A program made the translations under genes and the position numbers. Positions 28,848 to 36,977 of a stretch of DNA of 64,000 nucleotides are shown one piece after another (within the stretch, counting starts at the first letter, position 1; each line of letters begins with the position of its first letter). Source of the DNA: Brachybacterium massiliense (GTDB lineage Bacteria; Actinomycetota; Actinomycetes; Actinomycetales; Dermabacteraceae); the NCBI RefSeq assembly GCF_900184245.1, contig NZ_FXXB01000007.1:62001-126000 (forward strand), read 5' to 3'. Below the pieces are notes generated by a model. It was not told where the DNA came from and searched no databases. It saw only the letters and a list, made by a program, of their open reading frames with translations.

Positions 28848-29749
28848 GGCAGCAGTACCTCCAGCAAGACGTAGGTGGTGGGGGCGGCGAGCAGGATCGA
28901 GTCGACCCGATCCAGCACTCCCCCGTGGCCGGGCAGCAGATGGCCCATGTCCTTGATGCCGAGATCGCGCTTGAGCAGGGACTGGGAGAGGTCTCCGCAG
29001 GTGGAGATCACCACCAGCACGGCACCGATGACCAGACCCACCCAGATCGGCAGGTCCAGGGCGTAGTGGCCGACGGCGGTCACCGCCGCGGTGCCCATCA
29101 GCAGGGAGCCGATGAACCCCTCCCAGCTCTTCTTGGGGCTGATGCGCGGCGCCATCGGATGCTTCCCGAACAGGACCCCGGCGACGTAGCCGCCGATGTC
29201 GTTGCCGACCGGGCCCAGGATCGCCAGCAGCACCAGCATCGAGCCCTGCTCGCGGTCGAACAGCAGCAGCAGGAAGCAGCCCAGGAACGGGATCCAGGCC
29301 AGGGCGAACACTCCCCCGGCGACATCGCGCAGCGCGCTCAGCCCCATGGACTCGCTCACCCGCCACAGGATCAGCACGCAGACGGCGGCGGCGGTCGAGA
29401 CGAGCAGGCCCTCGGCCCCGAACACCTCGGTGGTGACCACCATGCCGATCACCCCCACCAGCAGCGGGACGGCCGGCAGCTCGAGTCCTCCGTGCGCGAG
29501 GGCGCGGGTCAGCTCCAGTACGGCGAGCACCATCGCGACGGCGGCCACGACGGGGAAGGCCTGCGGGAGGACGAACACCGCCACCATGAGCACGGCGCCC
29601 AGTCCCACCCCGACCGCGATCGCGGCAGGCAGGTTCCGCCCGGCTCCCCGGCGCCGGGCGCGCTCGGGCTCCTGCCCGGGCACGCCGACGACCGCCTCAC
29701 CGGAGGGCGAGGCGGTCGTCGCGGCCGACGCCGTGGGCTCAGTGCTCAC
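28844..29749 (-). CDS. cdsA: phosphatidate cytidylyltransferase
   Basis: CdsA makes CDP-diacylglycerol from phosphatidic acid and CTP, the entry point to phospholipids. Integral membrane protein with about eight helices after a 45-residue hydrophilic N-terminus. The family signature is complete: SLLKRDLGIKDMGHLLPGHGGVLDRVDS close to the end. I choose the GTG of MSTEPTASAATTAS (301 residues) because GGTGGAG precedes it; a GTG 15 bp earlier is possible. The stop overlaps the rlmN start. Confidence 0.94.
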   Translation of the reverse strand: MSTEPTASAATTASPSGEAVVGVPGQEPERARRRGAGRNLPAAIAVGVGLGAVLMVAVFVLPQAFPVVAAVAMVLAVLELTRALAHGGLELPAVPLLVGVIGMVVTTEVFGAEGLLVSTAAAVCVLILWRVSESMGLSALRDVAGGVFALAWIPFLGCFLLLLFDREQGSMLVLLAILGPVGNDIGGYVAGVLFGKHPMAPRISPKKSWEGFIGSLLMGTAAVTAVGHYALDLPIWVGLVIGAVLVVISTCGDLSQSLLKRDLGIKDMGHLLPGHGGVLDRVDSILLAAPTTYVLLEVLLP

Positions 29750-29793
29750 CAGGGTTGTCTCCACCTGCCGGGGCTGTGGTCGAGATCCACCGC

Positions 29794-30360
29794 TCAGATG
29801 GTCTCGAGCTCGGTCTCCTTGGCGCCGAGGGACTCGTCGATCTGCTCGATGTACTTCTTGGTGAGCGCCTCGAGCTCCTTCTCGGCGCGGGTGCCCTCGT
29901 CCTCGCCGATCTCCTTGTCCTTGACCAGCTTCTCGATGGCCTTCTTCGCATTGCCGCGGGAGCCGCGCACGGCCACTCGGCCGTCCTCGGCCTTGTTGCG
30001 GGCGAGCTTGACGTACTCCTTGCGGCGCTCCTCGGTGAGGGCGGGCAGGACGACGCGCAGGTTGTCACCGTTGTTGGTGGGGTTCACGCCGAGGTCCGAG
30101 TCGCGCAGAGCGGTCTCCACCGCGGCCATCGCCGTCTTGTCGTAGGGGGTGACGATGACCGTGCGGGCCTCGGGGAACTGCAGGGAGGCCAGCTGGTTCA
30201 GCGGGGTCGGTGCGCCGTAGTACTCGACGGTGATGCCCTGGAACATCGCAGCGTTCGCGCGGCCGGTGCGGATCGCGGTGAACTCGTCCCGGGTGACCTC
30301 CAGGGACTTCTTCATCTTCGCCTCGGCGTCCTTCAGGATGCTCGGGATGTCGTCGCTCAC
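29794..30360 (-). CDS. frr: ribosome recycling factor
   Basis: RRF splits post-termination ribosomes together with EF-G. The start is the GTG of VSDDIPSILKDAEAKMKKSLE with GAGGAG eight bases upstream; 188 residues, as expected. Family landmarks IRTGRANAAMF, YYGAPTPLNQLA and the C-terminal SLGAKETELETI are present. It lies between pyrH and cdsA in the conserved rpsB-tsf-pyrH-frr-cdsA row. Confidence 0.97.
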   Translation of the reverse strand: MSDDIPSILKDAEAKMKKSLEVTRDEFTAIRTGRANAAMFQGITVEYYGAPTPLNQLASLQFPEARTVIVTPYDKTAMAAVETALRDSDLGVNPTNNGDNLRVVLPALTEERRKEYVKLARNKAEDGRVAVRGSRGNAKKAIEKLVKDKEIGEDEGTRAEKELEALTKKYIEQIDESLGAKETELETI

Positions 30361-30482
30361 GGGGTGCTCCTCGTCTCTGGGTGGGTGTTCGTGGTCCATT
30401 GTCCCGCACCGTCAAGCGCGGCAGGAGGAGCTGGGGAAGCTCGTCTCCGGGGAGTCGGCGCCAGGGGCTGCGCCGAGGGGCG

Positions 30483-31235
30483 TCACTCGGTGACGACGGT
30501 GCCGATCCGGTCCCCGCGCATGGCACGGGTGATGTTGCCGGGGGCGTCGAGGCCGAAGACCATCATCTGCTGGGCGTTGTCCATGCAGAGGCTGAAGGCG
30601 GTGGAGTCCACGACCTTGAGCCCGCGCTGGAGCGCGTCGTTGTAGGTGACGTGGGCGAGCTTCTGCGCGTCGGGGTTGGTGCGCGGATCGGCGTCGTAGA
30701 CCCCGTCCACACCGTTCTTGGCCATCAGCACCTCTTCGCAGCCGATCTCGAGCGCGCGCTGCACGGCGACGGTGTCGGTGGAGAAGTACGGCATGCCGGC
30801 GCCGGCGCCGAAGATGACCACGCGACCCTTCTCGAGGTGGCGCACGGCGCGCAGGGGGATGTACGGCTCGGCGACCTGACCCATCTCGATGGCGGTCTGC
30901 ACGCGGGTGGAGACGCCGCGCTGCTCGAGGAAGTCCTGGAGTGCGAGGCAGTTCATGACGGTGCCGAGCATGCCCATGTAGTCGGCGCGGCGACGGTCCA
31001 TGCCGCGCTGGGAGAGCTCGGCGCCGCGGAAGAAGTTGCCGCCGCCCACGACGATCGCGCACTCGACGCCCTCGGCGACGCCCTCGGCGATCTCGCCGGC
31101 GATGCGGGAGACGACATCGGGATCGACGCCGACAGCGCCTCCTCCGAAGGCTTCGCCAGAGAGCTTCAGGAGGACTCGACGTCCGTCCTCTCTCTTGGGG
31201 AGAACAGGAATCGGTGACGTGAACGTCTGGGTCAT
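30483..31235 (-). CDS. pyrH: UMP kinase
   Basis: PyrH phosphorylates UMP to UDP, a hexameric amino-acid-kinase-fold enzyme. 250 residues. It has [12 protein letters not shown] near residues 21-32, [11 protein letters not shown] with the nucleotide loop, [16 protein letters not shown], and the C-terminal TVVTE. AAGGA lies upstream of the ATG. It sits downstream of tsf beyond a hairpin. Confidence 0.97.
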   Translation of the reverse strand: MTQTFTSPIPVLPKREDGRRVLLKLSGEAFGGGAVGVDPDVVSRIAGEIAEGVAEGVECAIVVGGGNFFRGAELSQRGMDRRRADYMGMLGTVMNCLALQDFLEQRGVSTRVQTAIEMGQVAEPYIPLRAVRHLEKGRVVIFGAGAGMPYFSTDTVAVQRALEIGCEEVLMAKNGVDGVYDADPRTNPDAQKLAHVTYNDALQRGLKVVDSTAFSLCMDNAQQMMVFGLDAPGNITRAMRGDRIGTVVTE

Positions 31236-31275
31236 GTCGGTCCTTCCGCGCTGGGTCCTCGGTGATGATACCGGC

Positions 31276-31304
31276 GCGGCCCCGCACCGATGGTGCGAGG
31301 CCGC
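31276..31304 (-). terminator. hairpin between tsf and pyrH
   Basis: A 13-position stem (GCGGCC-C-CGCACC with GGTGCG-A-GGCCGC, one C-A mismatch) around a GAT loop, 65 bp after the tsf stop. There is no T-tract, so it is probably an attenuating structure that lowers pyrH expression relative to rpsB-tsf. Confidence 0.5.
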
Positions 31305-31369
31305 GGGTCGGTGGCCACGCTCACGCGCGGCCGACGGGAGAGGGTCCTGGGGACCACCTCCCGGAGGCG

Positions 31370-32194
31370 TCAGTTGCCGACGCGGAAGCGGACGAAGCCG
31401 GTGACGGTGCCGCCGGCCTCCTCAGCGATCTGGCCGACGCTCTTCTTGGGGTCCTTGGCGAAGGCCTGGTCCAGGAGGCAGTGCTCCTTGAAGAAGCCGT
31501 TGAGGCGACCCTCGACGATCTTGGAGATCGCCTGCTCGGGCTTGCCCTCGTTGCGGGCGGTCTCCTCGGCGATGCGGCGCTCGTCGGCGACCTTGTCCTC
31601 GGGGACCTCGTCGCGCGAGAGGTAGGAGGGGGTGAACGCGGCGATGTGCATCGCGATGTCGCGAGCCACCTCGGCGCCGGCCTTATCGGTCGCGACGAGC
31701 ACGCCGACCTGCGGGGGCAGGTCCTTGTTGGTGCGGTGCTGGTACTCGGTGACGACCTCGCCGGAGACGCGGCCGATACGACGCACCAGGATCTTCTCGC
31801 CCATGGTGGCGCCGGCGTTGGTCAGCGCCTCGCCGAAGGGGGTGTCGGCGAGCTGCTCGGGCTCGGTGGCGCCGGACTCGACGGCCGCGGCCACGGCCTC
31901 GTCGCCCAGGGCGACGAACTTGTCGTTCTTGGCCACGAAGTCGGTCTCGGAGTTGAGCTCGACCAGGGTGCCGGTCTGGCCGCCCTCGGTGTCGCGGATG
32001 TCGACGGCGATGAGGCCCTCGGAGGCGGTGCGGCCCTCGCGCTTGGCGATGCCCTTGAGGCCCTTGACGCGGATCAGCTCCACGGCCTTGGTCTTGTCAC
32101 CGTTCGCCTCGTCGAGCGCCTTCTTGACGTCGAGCATGCCCGCGCCGGTGGCCTCGCGGATCTCCTTGATGTCTGCTGCCGTGTAGTTGGCCAT
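31370..32194 (-). CDS. tsf: elongation factor Ts
   Basis: EF-Ts is the nucleotide exchange factor for EF-Tu. The start is the ATG of [20 protein letters not shown] with AGGAAGAGG upstream; 274 residues. The N-terminal UBA-like domain, the TDFVAKN motif ([14 protein letters not shown], about residues 78-91) and the two core subdomains are intact. It lies downstream of rpsB as in nearly all bacteria. Confidence 0.98.
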   Translation of the reverse strand: MANYTAADIKEIREATGAGMLDVKKALDEANGDKTKAVELIRVKGLKGIAKREGRTASEGLIAVDIRDTEGGQTGTLVELNSETDFVAKNDKFVALGDEAVAAAVESGATEPEQLADTPFGEALTNAGATMGEKILVRRIGRVSGEVVTEYQHRTNKDLPPQVGVLVATDKAGAEVARDIAMHIAAFTPSYLSRDEVPEDKVADERRIAEETARNEGKPEQAISKIVEGRLNGFFKEHCLLDQAFAKDPKKSVGQIAEEAGGTVTGFVRFRVGN

Positions 32195-32256
32195 GTTCCT
32201 CTTCCTTGTGGGAGCTGCTTCGACAGGGGCGGGCGGCAGGTGCGCCGCCCGTGGAG

Positions 32257-32289
32257 GGGCCCGGGAACGATCGGTGCGTTCCCGGGCCC
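32257..32289 (-). terminator. perfect hairpin between rpsB and tsf
   Basis: A 13-bp uninterrupted stem (GGGCCCGGGAACG/CGTTCCCGGGCCC, loop ATCGGTG) begins 6 bp after the rpsB stop. It probably acts as an attenuator or RNA-stability element, since tsf normally relies on read-through from rpsB. Confidence 0.6.
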
Positions 32290-32294
32290 GCGGG

Positions 32295-33209
32295 TCACTC
32301 GGCGGCCGGAGCCTCGGAGGACTTCTCCTCGGTGGCCTCTGCGGCGGGAGCCTCGGCGGCAGGTGCCTCTTCGGCGGGTGCCTCAGCGGCGGCCACGGAC
32401 TCCTCGGCGGGTGCGTCCTGCTGCTGGACCTCGGACTGCTTGAGCAGTTCCTGCTCCCACTCCGCCAGCGGCTCGGCGTCGACGGCGGAGACGTTCTTCT
32501 CGCCGCCGGCGGACTTGGCGTGACGCTCCTGCAGACCAGCGGCCACGGCATCGGCGATGACGCGGGTCAGCAGGGTGACGGAGCGGATCGCGTCGTCGTT
32601 GCCCGGGATCGGGTAGGTGATCTCGTCGGGATCGCAGTTGGTGTCCAGGATCGCGACGACGGGGATGTTGAGCTTCTGCGCCTCGTCGACGGCCAGGTGC
32701 TCCTTGTTGGTGTCCACGATCCACAGGGCCGAGGGTGCCTTGCCCATGTCGCGGATGCCGCCCAGGGTCTTCTCGAGCTTGTCCTTCTCGCGGCGCATCA
32801 TCAGCAGCTCCTTCTTGGTGCGGCCGGAGGAGGCCACATCCTCGAAGTCGATCTGCTCGAGCTCCTTGAGGCGGTTCACGCGGGCGGAGACGGTCTGCAG
32901 GTTGGTGAGCATGCCGCCCAGCCAGCGCTGGTTCACGTAGGGCATGCCCACGCGGGTGGCCTGCTCCTGGACGGACTCCTGCGCCTGCTTCTTGGTGCCG
33001 ACGAACAGGATGGTGCCGCCGTGGGCGACCGTCTGCTTGACGAAGTCGTAGGCCTTGTCGATGTACGACAGGGTCTGCATGAGGTCGACGATGTAGATGC
33101 CGTTGCGCTCGGTGAAGATGAAGCGACGGACCTTCGGGTTCCAGCGACGGGTCTGGTGACCGAAGTGAACGCCGCTGTCCAGCAGCTGGCGCATGGTGAC
33201 GACTGCCAT
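32295..33209 (-). CDS. rpsB: 30S ribosomal protein S2
   Basis: S2 sits on the 30S shoulder near S1-type mRNA entry. The start is the ATG of [26 protein letters not shown]; 304 residues. Core family motifs ([31 protein letters not shown]-like [12 protein letters not shown] and GNDDAIRSV) occupy residues 1-230. The last 45 residues are an Ala/Glu/Pro-rich, highly acidic tail, longer than in most bacteria and probably disordered. Confidence 0.97.
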   Translation of the reverse strand: MAVVTMRQLLDSGVHFGHQTRRWNPKVRRFIFTERNGIYIVDLMQTLSYIDKAYDFVKQTVAHGGTILFVGTKKQAQESVQEQATRVGMPYVNQRWLGGMLTNLQTVSARVNRLKELEQIDFEDVASSGRTKKELLMMRREKDKLEKTLGGIRDMGKAPSALWIVDTNKEHLAVDEAQKLNIPVVAILDTNCDPDEITYPIPGNDDAIRSVTLLTRVIADAVAAGLQERHAKSAGGEKNVSAVDAEPLAEWEQELLKQSEVQQQDAPAEESVAAAEAPAEEAPAAEAPAAEATEEKSSEAPAAE

Positions 33210-33420
33210 GATGGTGTCCTCTGTTCTCTGGTCCTGGGCTCGCACGGCTCGCCCGGGGGCGTCCGCAGTCATCGCGCAGGACCTGCTTTCTCGGTTGTTC
33301 CCCCGCCACCGGGTGGTGCGGGGCCTGGTGCCCGGGCGTCGACCGCCCCGTTCGCCTCCCGCGCGAGCGCGGGGACGGCCGAGGACCGTTGGCCGACGAG
33401 CCCTGATGGGCACGCGAAGT

Positions 33421-33453
33421 CATCCGGACGGACCGGATGCTGAGGAAAGTCTA
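33421..33453 (-). promoter_or_regulatory. candidate rpsB promoter with adjoining dyad
   Basis: On the minus strand TAGACT (33448-33453) is the best TAnnnT box upstream of rpsB. Immediately downstream lies a perfect 7-bp dyad, CATCCGG-N5-CCGGATG (33421-33439). This would leave a leader of about 230 nt before rpsB. No -35 match is seen. Confidence 0.35.
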
Positions 33454-33565
33454 TCCGACGCCGCAACCCGGGCGTGCGCGTCGTGCGTCACCCTCGGGGC
33501 TGTGCCGCGCGCCGGAGCGGGGGTGTTCGACGGGGCTGATCCGACTGCTCCGTCCTGCCGTTGCG

Positions 33566-33628
33566 GTCGAGCCGGTCGAGCTGGTCGAGCTGGTCGGGCC
33601 GGTCGAGCTGGTCGAGCCGGTCGAGCTG
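33566..33628. repeat. 9-bp tandem repeat (seven units)
   Basis: Seven consecutive units of GTCGAGCYG (one reads GTCGGGCCG), followed after 8 bp by another GGTCGAGCCGACC. It lies in the 544-bp space between rpsB and the M23 peptidase gene, which otherwise shows no convincing gene. Because the period is a multiple of three, it is open in several frames. Confidence 0.9.
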
Positions 33629-33669
33629 GCCCATCGGGTCGAGCCGACCAGGCGGTTCAGGAGCCGTAA

Positions 33670-33700
33670 TGACCGTTCCTCCACAGAGGCGGCTCGTCCA
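33670..33700 (-). other. 31-bp dispersed motif, copy Y
   Basis: Read on the minus strand, this stretch contains TGTGGAGGAACGGTCA and matches 27 of 31 positions of a site at 39099-39129. It lies about 55 bp upstream of the M23 peptidase start. Confidence 0.6.
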
Positions 33701-33753
33701 CTGCTGCACCGACTCGCGGGCGGCGACGCCGTGACGCCGCGAGGATGCTCGTC

Positions 33754-34536
33754 ATGACCCCTCTGGCCCGTCCTCTCCTCGCACCGCCTCGCCCTGCCTC
33801 CGCGACAGGACGCTCGGGCGGGTCCGCCCTTGGGCGGGTGAGCGGGCCGCGGGCGCTGCTGTGCCTGGTGCTCGTGCTCGGCGTGCTGCTCGGCGCGCCG
33901 GCGGCTCCGGCCCTGTCCGAGGACGCGCGGTGGCAGTGGCCTCTGGATCCTCCGCATCAGGTGTTGGTCCCCTTCGATCCGCCCGCGCACCGCTACGGGG
34001 CCGGGCATCGCGGAGTCGATCTGGCAGTGCCCGCTGCGCCGACGCCGGTGCGCGCGGTCGAGGCGGGCACGGTGCGGTTCAGCGGCACGGTGGCGGGCCG
34101 CGGGGTGGTCTCGGTGGTCCACGCCGACGGACTGATCTCCACCTACGAACCGGTCGAGGGAGTGCTCGAGGCCGGTGTCCCGGTCCAGGCCGGCACCGTG
34201 ATCGGCACTGTCGAGGATCGGCCGGAGCTCGCCCACTGCCCGGCGGCCACCTGCCTGCACCTGGGGGCTCGCCGCGGGGAGGACTATCTGGATCCGATGC
34301 TTCTGCTGGGCCTGCGGGGCCCGAGCGTGCTGCTGCCCTGGGGCGGTGGCGCCGGCGGCGCGCGGTCCCCGCTCGGTATGGAGGCTCCCGGTCCGGGGCC
34401 TCAGGCTGCGGGAGCGGATGCAGATGCGGACGCGGTCGCACCGAAGGAGAGGCCCGCGCCGTCGGCCGCGAGCCCGTTCCATGGGCCGCGGAGCATCCCG
34501 GGATACAGGATGATGGCGCGCGCCATCCTCACGTGA
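33754..34536 (+). CDS. secreted M23 family peptidase (LytM domain)
   Basis: M23 enzymes are zinc endopeptidases that cut peptide bridges in peptidoglycan, or regulators of other hydrolases. I use the second ATG (MTPLARPLLAPP, 260 residues), which has GAGG nine bases upstream; an ATG 9 bp earlier is possible. A basic start and the hydrophobic stretch ALLCLVLVLGVLLGAPAAPA form a signal peptide. The LytM domain follows, with the zinc pair in HRGVDLAVPA and the second motif HLGARRGEDYLDP, so catalytic residues look present. The C-terminal 60 residues are low complexity. It is divergent from rpsB and convergent with xerC. Confidence 0.9.
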   Translation: MTPLARPLLAPPRPASATGRSGGSALGRVSGPRALLCLVLVLGVLLGAPAAPALSEDARWQWPLDPPHQVLVPFDPPAHRYGAGHRGVDLAVPAAPTPVRAVEAGTVRFSGTVAGRGVVSVVHADGLISTYEPVEGVLEAGVPVQAGTVIGTVEDRPELAHCPAATCLHLGARRGEDYLDPMLLLGLRGPSVLLPWGGGAGGARSPLGMEAPGPGPQAAGADADADAVAPKERPAPSAASPFHGPRSIPGYRMMARAILT

Positions 34537-34602
34537 GCGTGTGCCTGCCCGCAGTGGCGGCGTCATCGTTGCGCGCGGGCGACAGGTCGAACGCCGGGGC
34601 AC

Positions 34603-34665
34603 GAGCCGGGCCGGATGCCGGCGCCAGGACGAGCCGGATGCCAGCGCGAGGCCGAGTCGGATGCC
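34603..34665. repeat. degenerate GAGCCGGATGCC repeats
   Basis: Three imperfect copies of GAGYCGGATGCC start at 34603 (with a small insertion), 34631 and 34654, in the 179-bp space between the convergent M23 and xerC genes. No gene or clear terminator is seen in this space. Confidence 0.5.
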
Positions 34666-34715
34666 GCGTCGGAACCAGGGTGGACGCTGGGGCAGTTCTT
34701 GAGGCCCCCGGCGGG

Positions 34716-35717
34716 TCAGGCGCGGGGGTGGGCCTGATCGACGGTGCGGCGCAGGCGCTCTGCGCTGACATGGGTGTAGATCTGGGTGGTCGCGAGCGAG
34801 GAATGGCCCAGGAAGTCCTGCACGCTGCGCAGATCCGCCCCGCCCTCGACGAGGTGGGTGGCGGCGCTGTGGCGCAAGGTGTGCGGCGAGATGTGCCGAG
34901 AGATCCCGGCAGCGGCGGCGTGGCGGTCCACCAGGGTGCGTACAGCGCGATCACCGAGTCGCCCCCCGCGTGCGCCGAGGAACAGTGCGTGTCCCGGCGA
35001 GGTGGGCGGTGCCGCATGTTCCAGCACGATGGGGCGTCCGTCCGTCTCCCAGCGCTGCACGGCCTGGAGGGCGGGGATGCCCACGGGCACGATCCGTTCC
35101 TTGTCGCCCTTGCCGCGGACCCTCACCGTGCGCTCGGCGTGGTCGATCCCGGAGCGGTCCAGGGCGACCAGCTCGGAGACGCGCAGTCCCGAGGAGTACA
35201 GCAGCTCGAGGATCGCGGCATCGCGCAGCTGGATCGCCCGCTCGAGAGGGCTGAGGCTGCGCTGCGGCTCCTCCGCATCGGCGGCGGCATCTGCCGCCTC
35301 GGTCCTCTCGAGCAAGGTCTCGGCCTGGTCGCCGGTGAGGACGGTGGGCAGGTGCCTGCCTCGGCGCGGGGCGCGCAGGCGAGAGCCGACGTCATGCGGG
35401 ATACGGCCGGTGGAGGCGAGCCAGGTGGTGAAGGTGCGGGCCGCGGCCGCGGACCGGGCGAGGGTGCTGGGCCCGGCCCCGGTCTCGGCGCGGGCGGAGA
35501 GCCAGGAGCGCAGGGCGGCGACATCCAGCTCCTGCCAGGTGATGCGCTCGACGTCGCGCAGGTGCGCGAGCAGGCTGCACGCCTCACGTCGATATGCGCG
35601 CACGGTGTGCTCGGAGCGGCCGCGTTCAAGCTGCAGATGCGCGGCGAAGGCCTCGATGACGGTCTCGTCATCGCGCTCGTGCTCGGGGCGGGTGCTCACG
35701 CTCCCAGTGTCGTGCAT
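34716..35717 (-). CDS. xerC: tyrosine recombinase XerC
   Basis: Site-specific recombinase that with XerD resolves chromosome dimers at dif. 333 residues: an N-terminal SAM-like DNA-binding domain (about 20-115) and a catalytic domain. Catalytic residues are visible: Arg in SSGLRVSEL, Lys in RGKGDKERIVPV, HxxR in SPHTLRHSAATH, His in LGHSSLATTQIYTHV, and the nucleophile Tyr in the same stretch. The dprA-xerC neighbourhood is typical for XerC rather than XerD. An insertion of about 20 residues (TEAADAAADAEEPQ) lies in the catalytic domain. Confidence 0.93.
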   Translation of the reverse strand: MHDTGSVSTRPEHERDDETVIEAFAAHLQLERGRSEHTVRAYRREACSLLAHLRDVERITWQELDVAALRSWLSARAETGAGPSTLARSAAAARTFTTWLASTGRIPHDVGSRLRAPRRGRHLPTVLTGDQAETLLERTEAADAAADAEEPQRSLSPLERAIQLRDAAILELLYSSGLRVSELVALDRSGIDHAERTVRVRGKGDKERIVPVGIPALQAVQRWETDGRPIVLEHAAPPTSPGHALFLGARGGRLGDRAVRTLVDRHAAAAGISRHISPHTLRHSAATHLVEGGADLRSVQDFLGHSSLATTQIYTHVSAERLRRTVDQAHPRA

Positions 35718-35738
35718 GGCACCGCGCCGCGACGACGC

Positions 35739-36977
35739 TCAGGTGGTGCTCGCGGCGCGTCGCACCCGCTGCGCGGTGCGAACGATCAGGCCCAGCAGCT
35801 GGAGACGGGCCAGGGTGGCCTCGACTTCGGCGGCGGGGAACCCGATCTCGTCGGCGAGCCGCGCCGGGGTGATGCTCGAGCGCGGCGGCACGGCGTCGAG
35901 GACTCTCCTGTCCGCGGGGCTGAGCAGGTCCAGCTCGTCCTGCACCGCCCAGCTCCCCTCCCCTGCCGCGGGACCTCCGGGGAGCAGGTCCAGCAGCTCG
36001 GCGGGCTCGGTGATCAGTACGGCACCTCGATCCCTGATCAGTCGGTGGCAGCCCGCGCTCGCGGCGGAGGTGATCGGTCCGGGCACCGCCCCCACGGGCC
36101 GTGAGAGCTGGTCCGCGAGCCGTGCGGTGGACAGCGCACCGGAGCGCCAGGACGCCTCGACCACCACCGTGGCTCGGGAGAGCGCGGCGATCAGCCGGTT
36201 GCGGGCCAGAAACCGCCACCGGGTGGGGGCGGTGCCGGGCGGTGCCTCGCTGATCAGCAGGTGCTGCTCACGGATCCGCTCGAGCAGATCCGTGTTGCCG
36301 CGCGGGTAGAGGCGGTCCAGTCCGCCCGCGAGGATGGCGACCGTCGCTCCGTCGGCGGCGGCGAGCGCGCCGCGGTGGGCGGCCGCGTCGATCCCGTAGG
36401 CGCCGCCGGAGACGACGGTGCCGCCACCTGCCGCGAAGGCCGCTGCGAAGGAGCCGGCGGTGTCCTCCCCGTAGGGCGTCGAGGCGCGCGAGCCGACCAG
36501 GGCGAGGCTGCGGTCCCCGGCAAGCTGGTCCAGGATCCCCGGACCCGCCGCCCACAGGCAGTGCGGGCGGGTCTCCTGCAGGTCATCCAGGCCCCGGGGC
36601 CATTCAGGATCCTGCGGGGTGAGGATACGCAGACCCCGGTGCTCGGCATCGGCGAGCACAGCGTCCAGGTCGATCACCTTGCGACGCTCCTGCCACCGGT
36701 CCATCGCCCGCTGGGCACGGGTGGACGGGGACATGCCTCCGGGTTCGGCGGCCTGGCTGGGCAGCTGGCCGCCGAGGGCGCGCAGCAGGTCGGTCGATGT
36801 TCCGTTCTCGGCGAGCTCGAGCGCCGTGGTGTGGCCGAGGACGGTGCAGGCGAGCAGTGCCACGGCATCGGAGGGCTCGGCGATCAGGGACCAGGTGATC
36901 CGAGCCCGCCGGTCCCGGGCGGCCTCGGCCGCCGCGGCGGTGTCGACCGGGTCGTGCGGGGTGGTGGGGCTGCTCAT
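35739..36977 (-). CDS. dprA: DNA-processing protein DprA
   Basis: DprA binds incoming single-stranded DNA and loads RecA during transformation. The start is the ATG overlapping the comM stop; 412 residues. The Rossmann-like core has LALVGSRASTPYGEDTAGSFA, VVSGGAYGIDAAAHRGAL and FLARNRLIAALSRATVVVEA. A C-terminal winged helix (RSSITPARLADEIGFPAAEVEATLARLQLLGLI) is present. It sits in a yraN-comM-dprA-xerC row. Many organisms carrying this row are not known to be transformable, so a competence role is uncertain. Confidence 0.95.
   Translation of the reverse strand: MSSPTTPHDPVDTAAAAEAARDRRARITWSLIAEPSDAVALLACTVLGHTTALELAENGTSTDLLRALGGQLPSQAAEPGGMSPSTRAQRAMDRWQERRKVIDLDAVLADAEHRGLRILTPQDPEWPRGLDDLQETRPHCLWAAGPGILDQLAGDRSLALVGSRASTPYGEDTAGSFAAAFAAGGGTVVSGGAYGIDAAAHRGALAAADGATVAILAGGLDRLYPRGNTDLLERIREQHLLISEAPPGTAPTRWRFLARNRLIAALSRATVVVEASWRSGALSTARLADQLSRPVGAVPGPITSAASAGCHRLIRDRGAVLITEPAELLDLLPGGPAAGEGSWAVQDELDLLSPADRRVLDAVPPRSSITPARLADEIGFPAAEVEATLARLQLLGLIVRTAQRVRRAASTT

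Noticed and set aside
33560..33660. CRISPR array
   Set aside because: The repeats are contiguous 9-mers without spacers and there are no cas genes.
33488..33709. 73-residue minus-strand frame rich in LDQLDR repeats
   Set aside because: It is the translation of the 9-bp tandem repeat; no ribosome site or conserved sequence around it.
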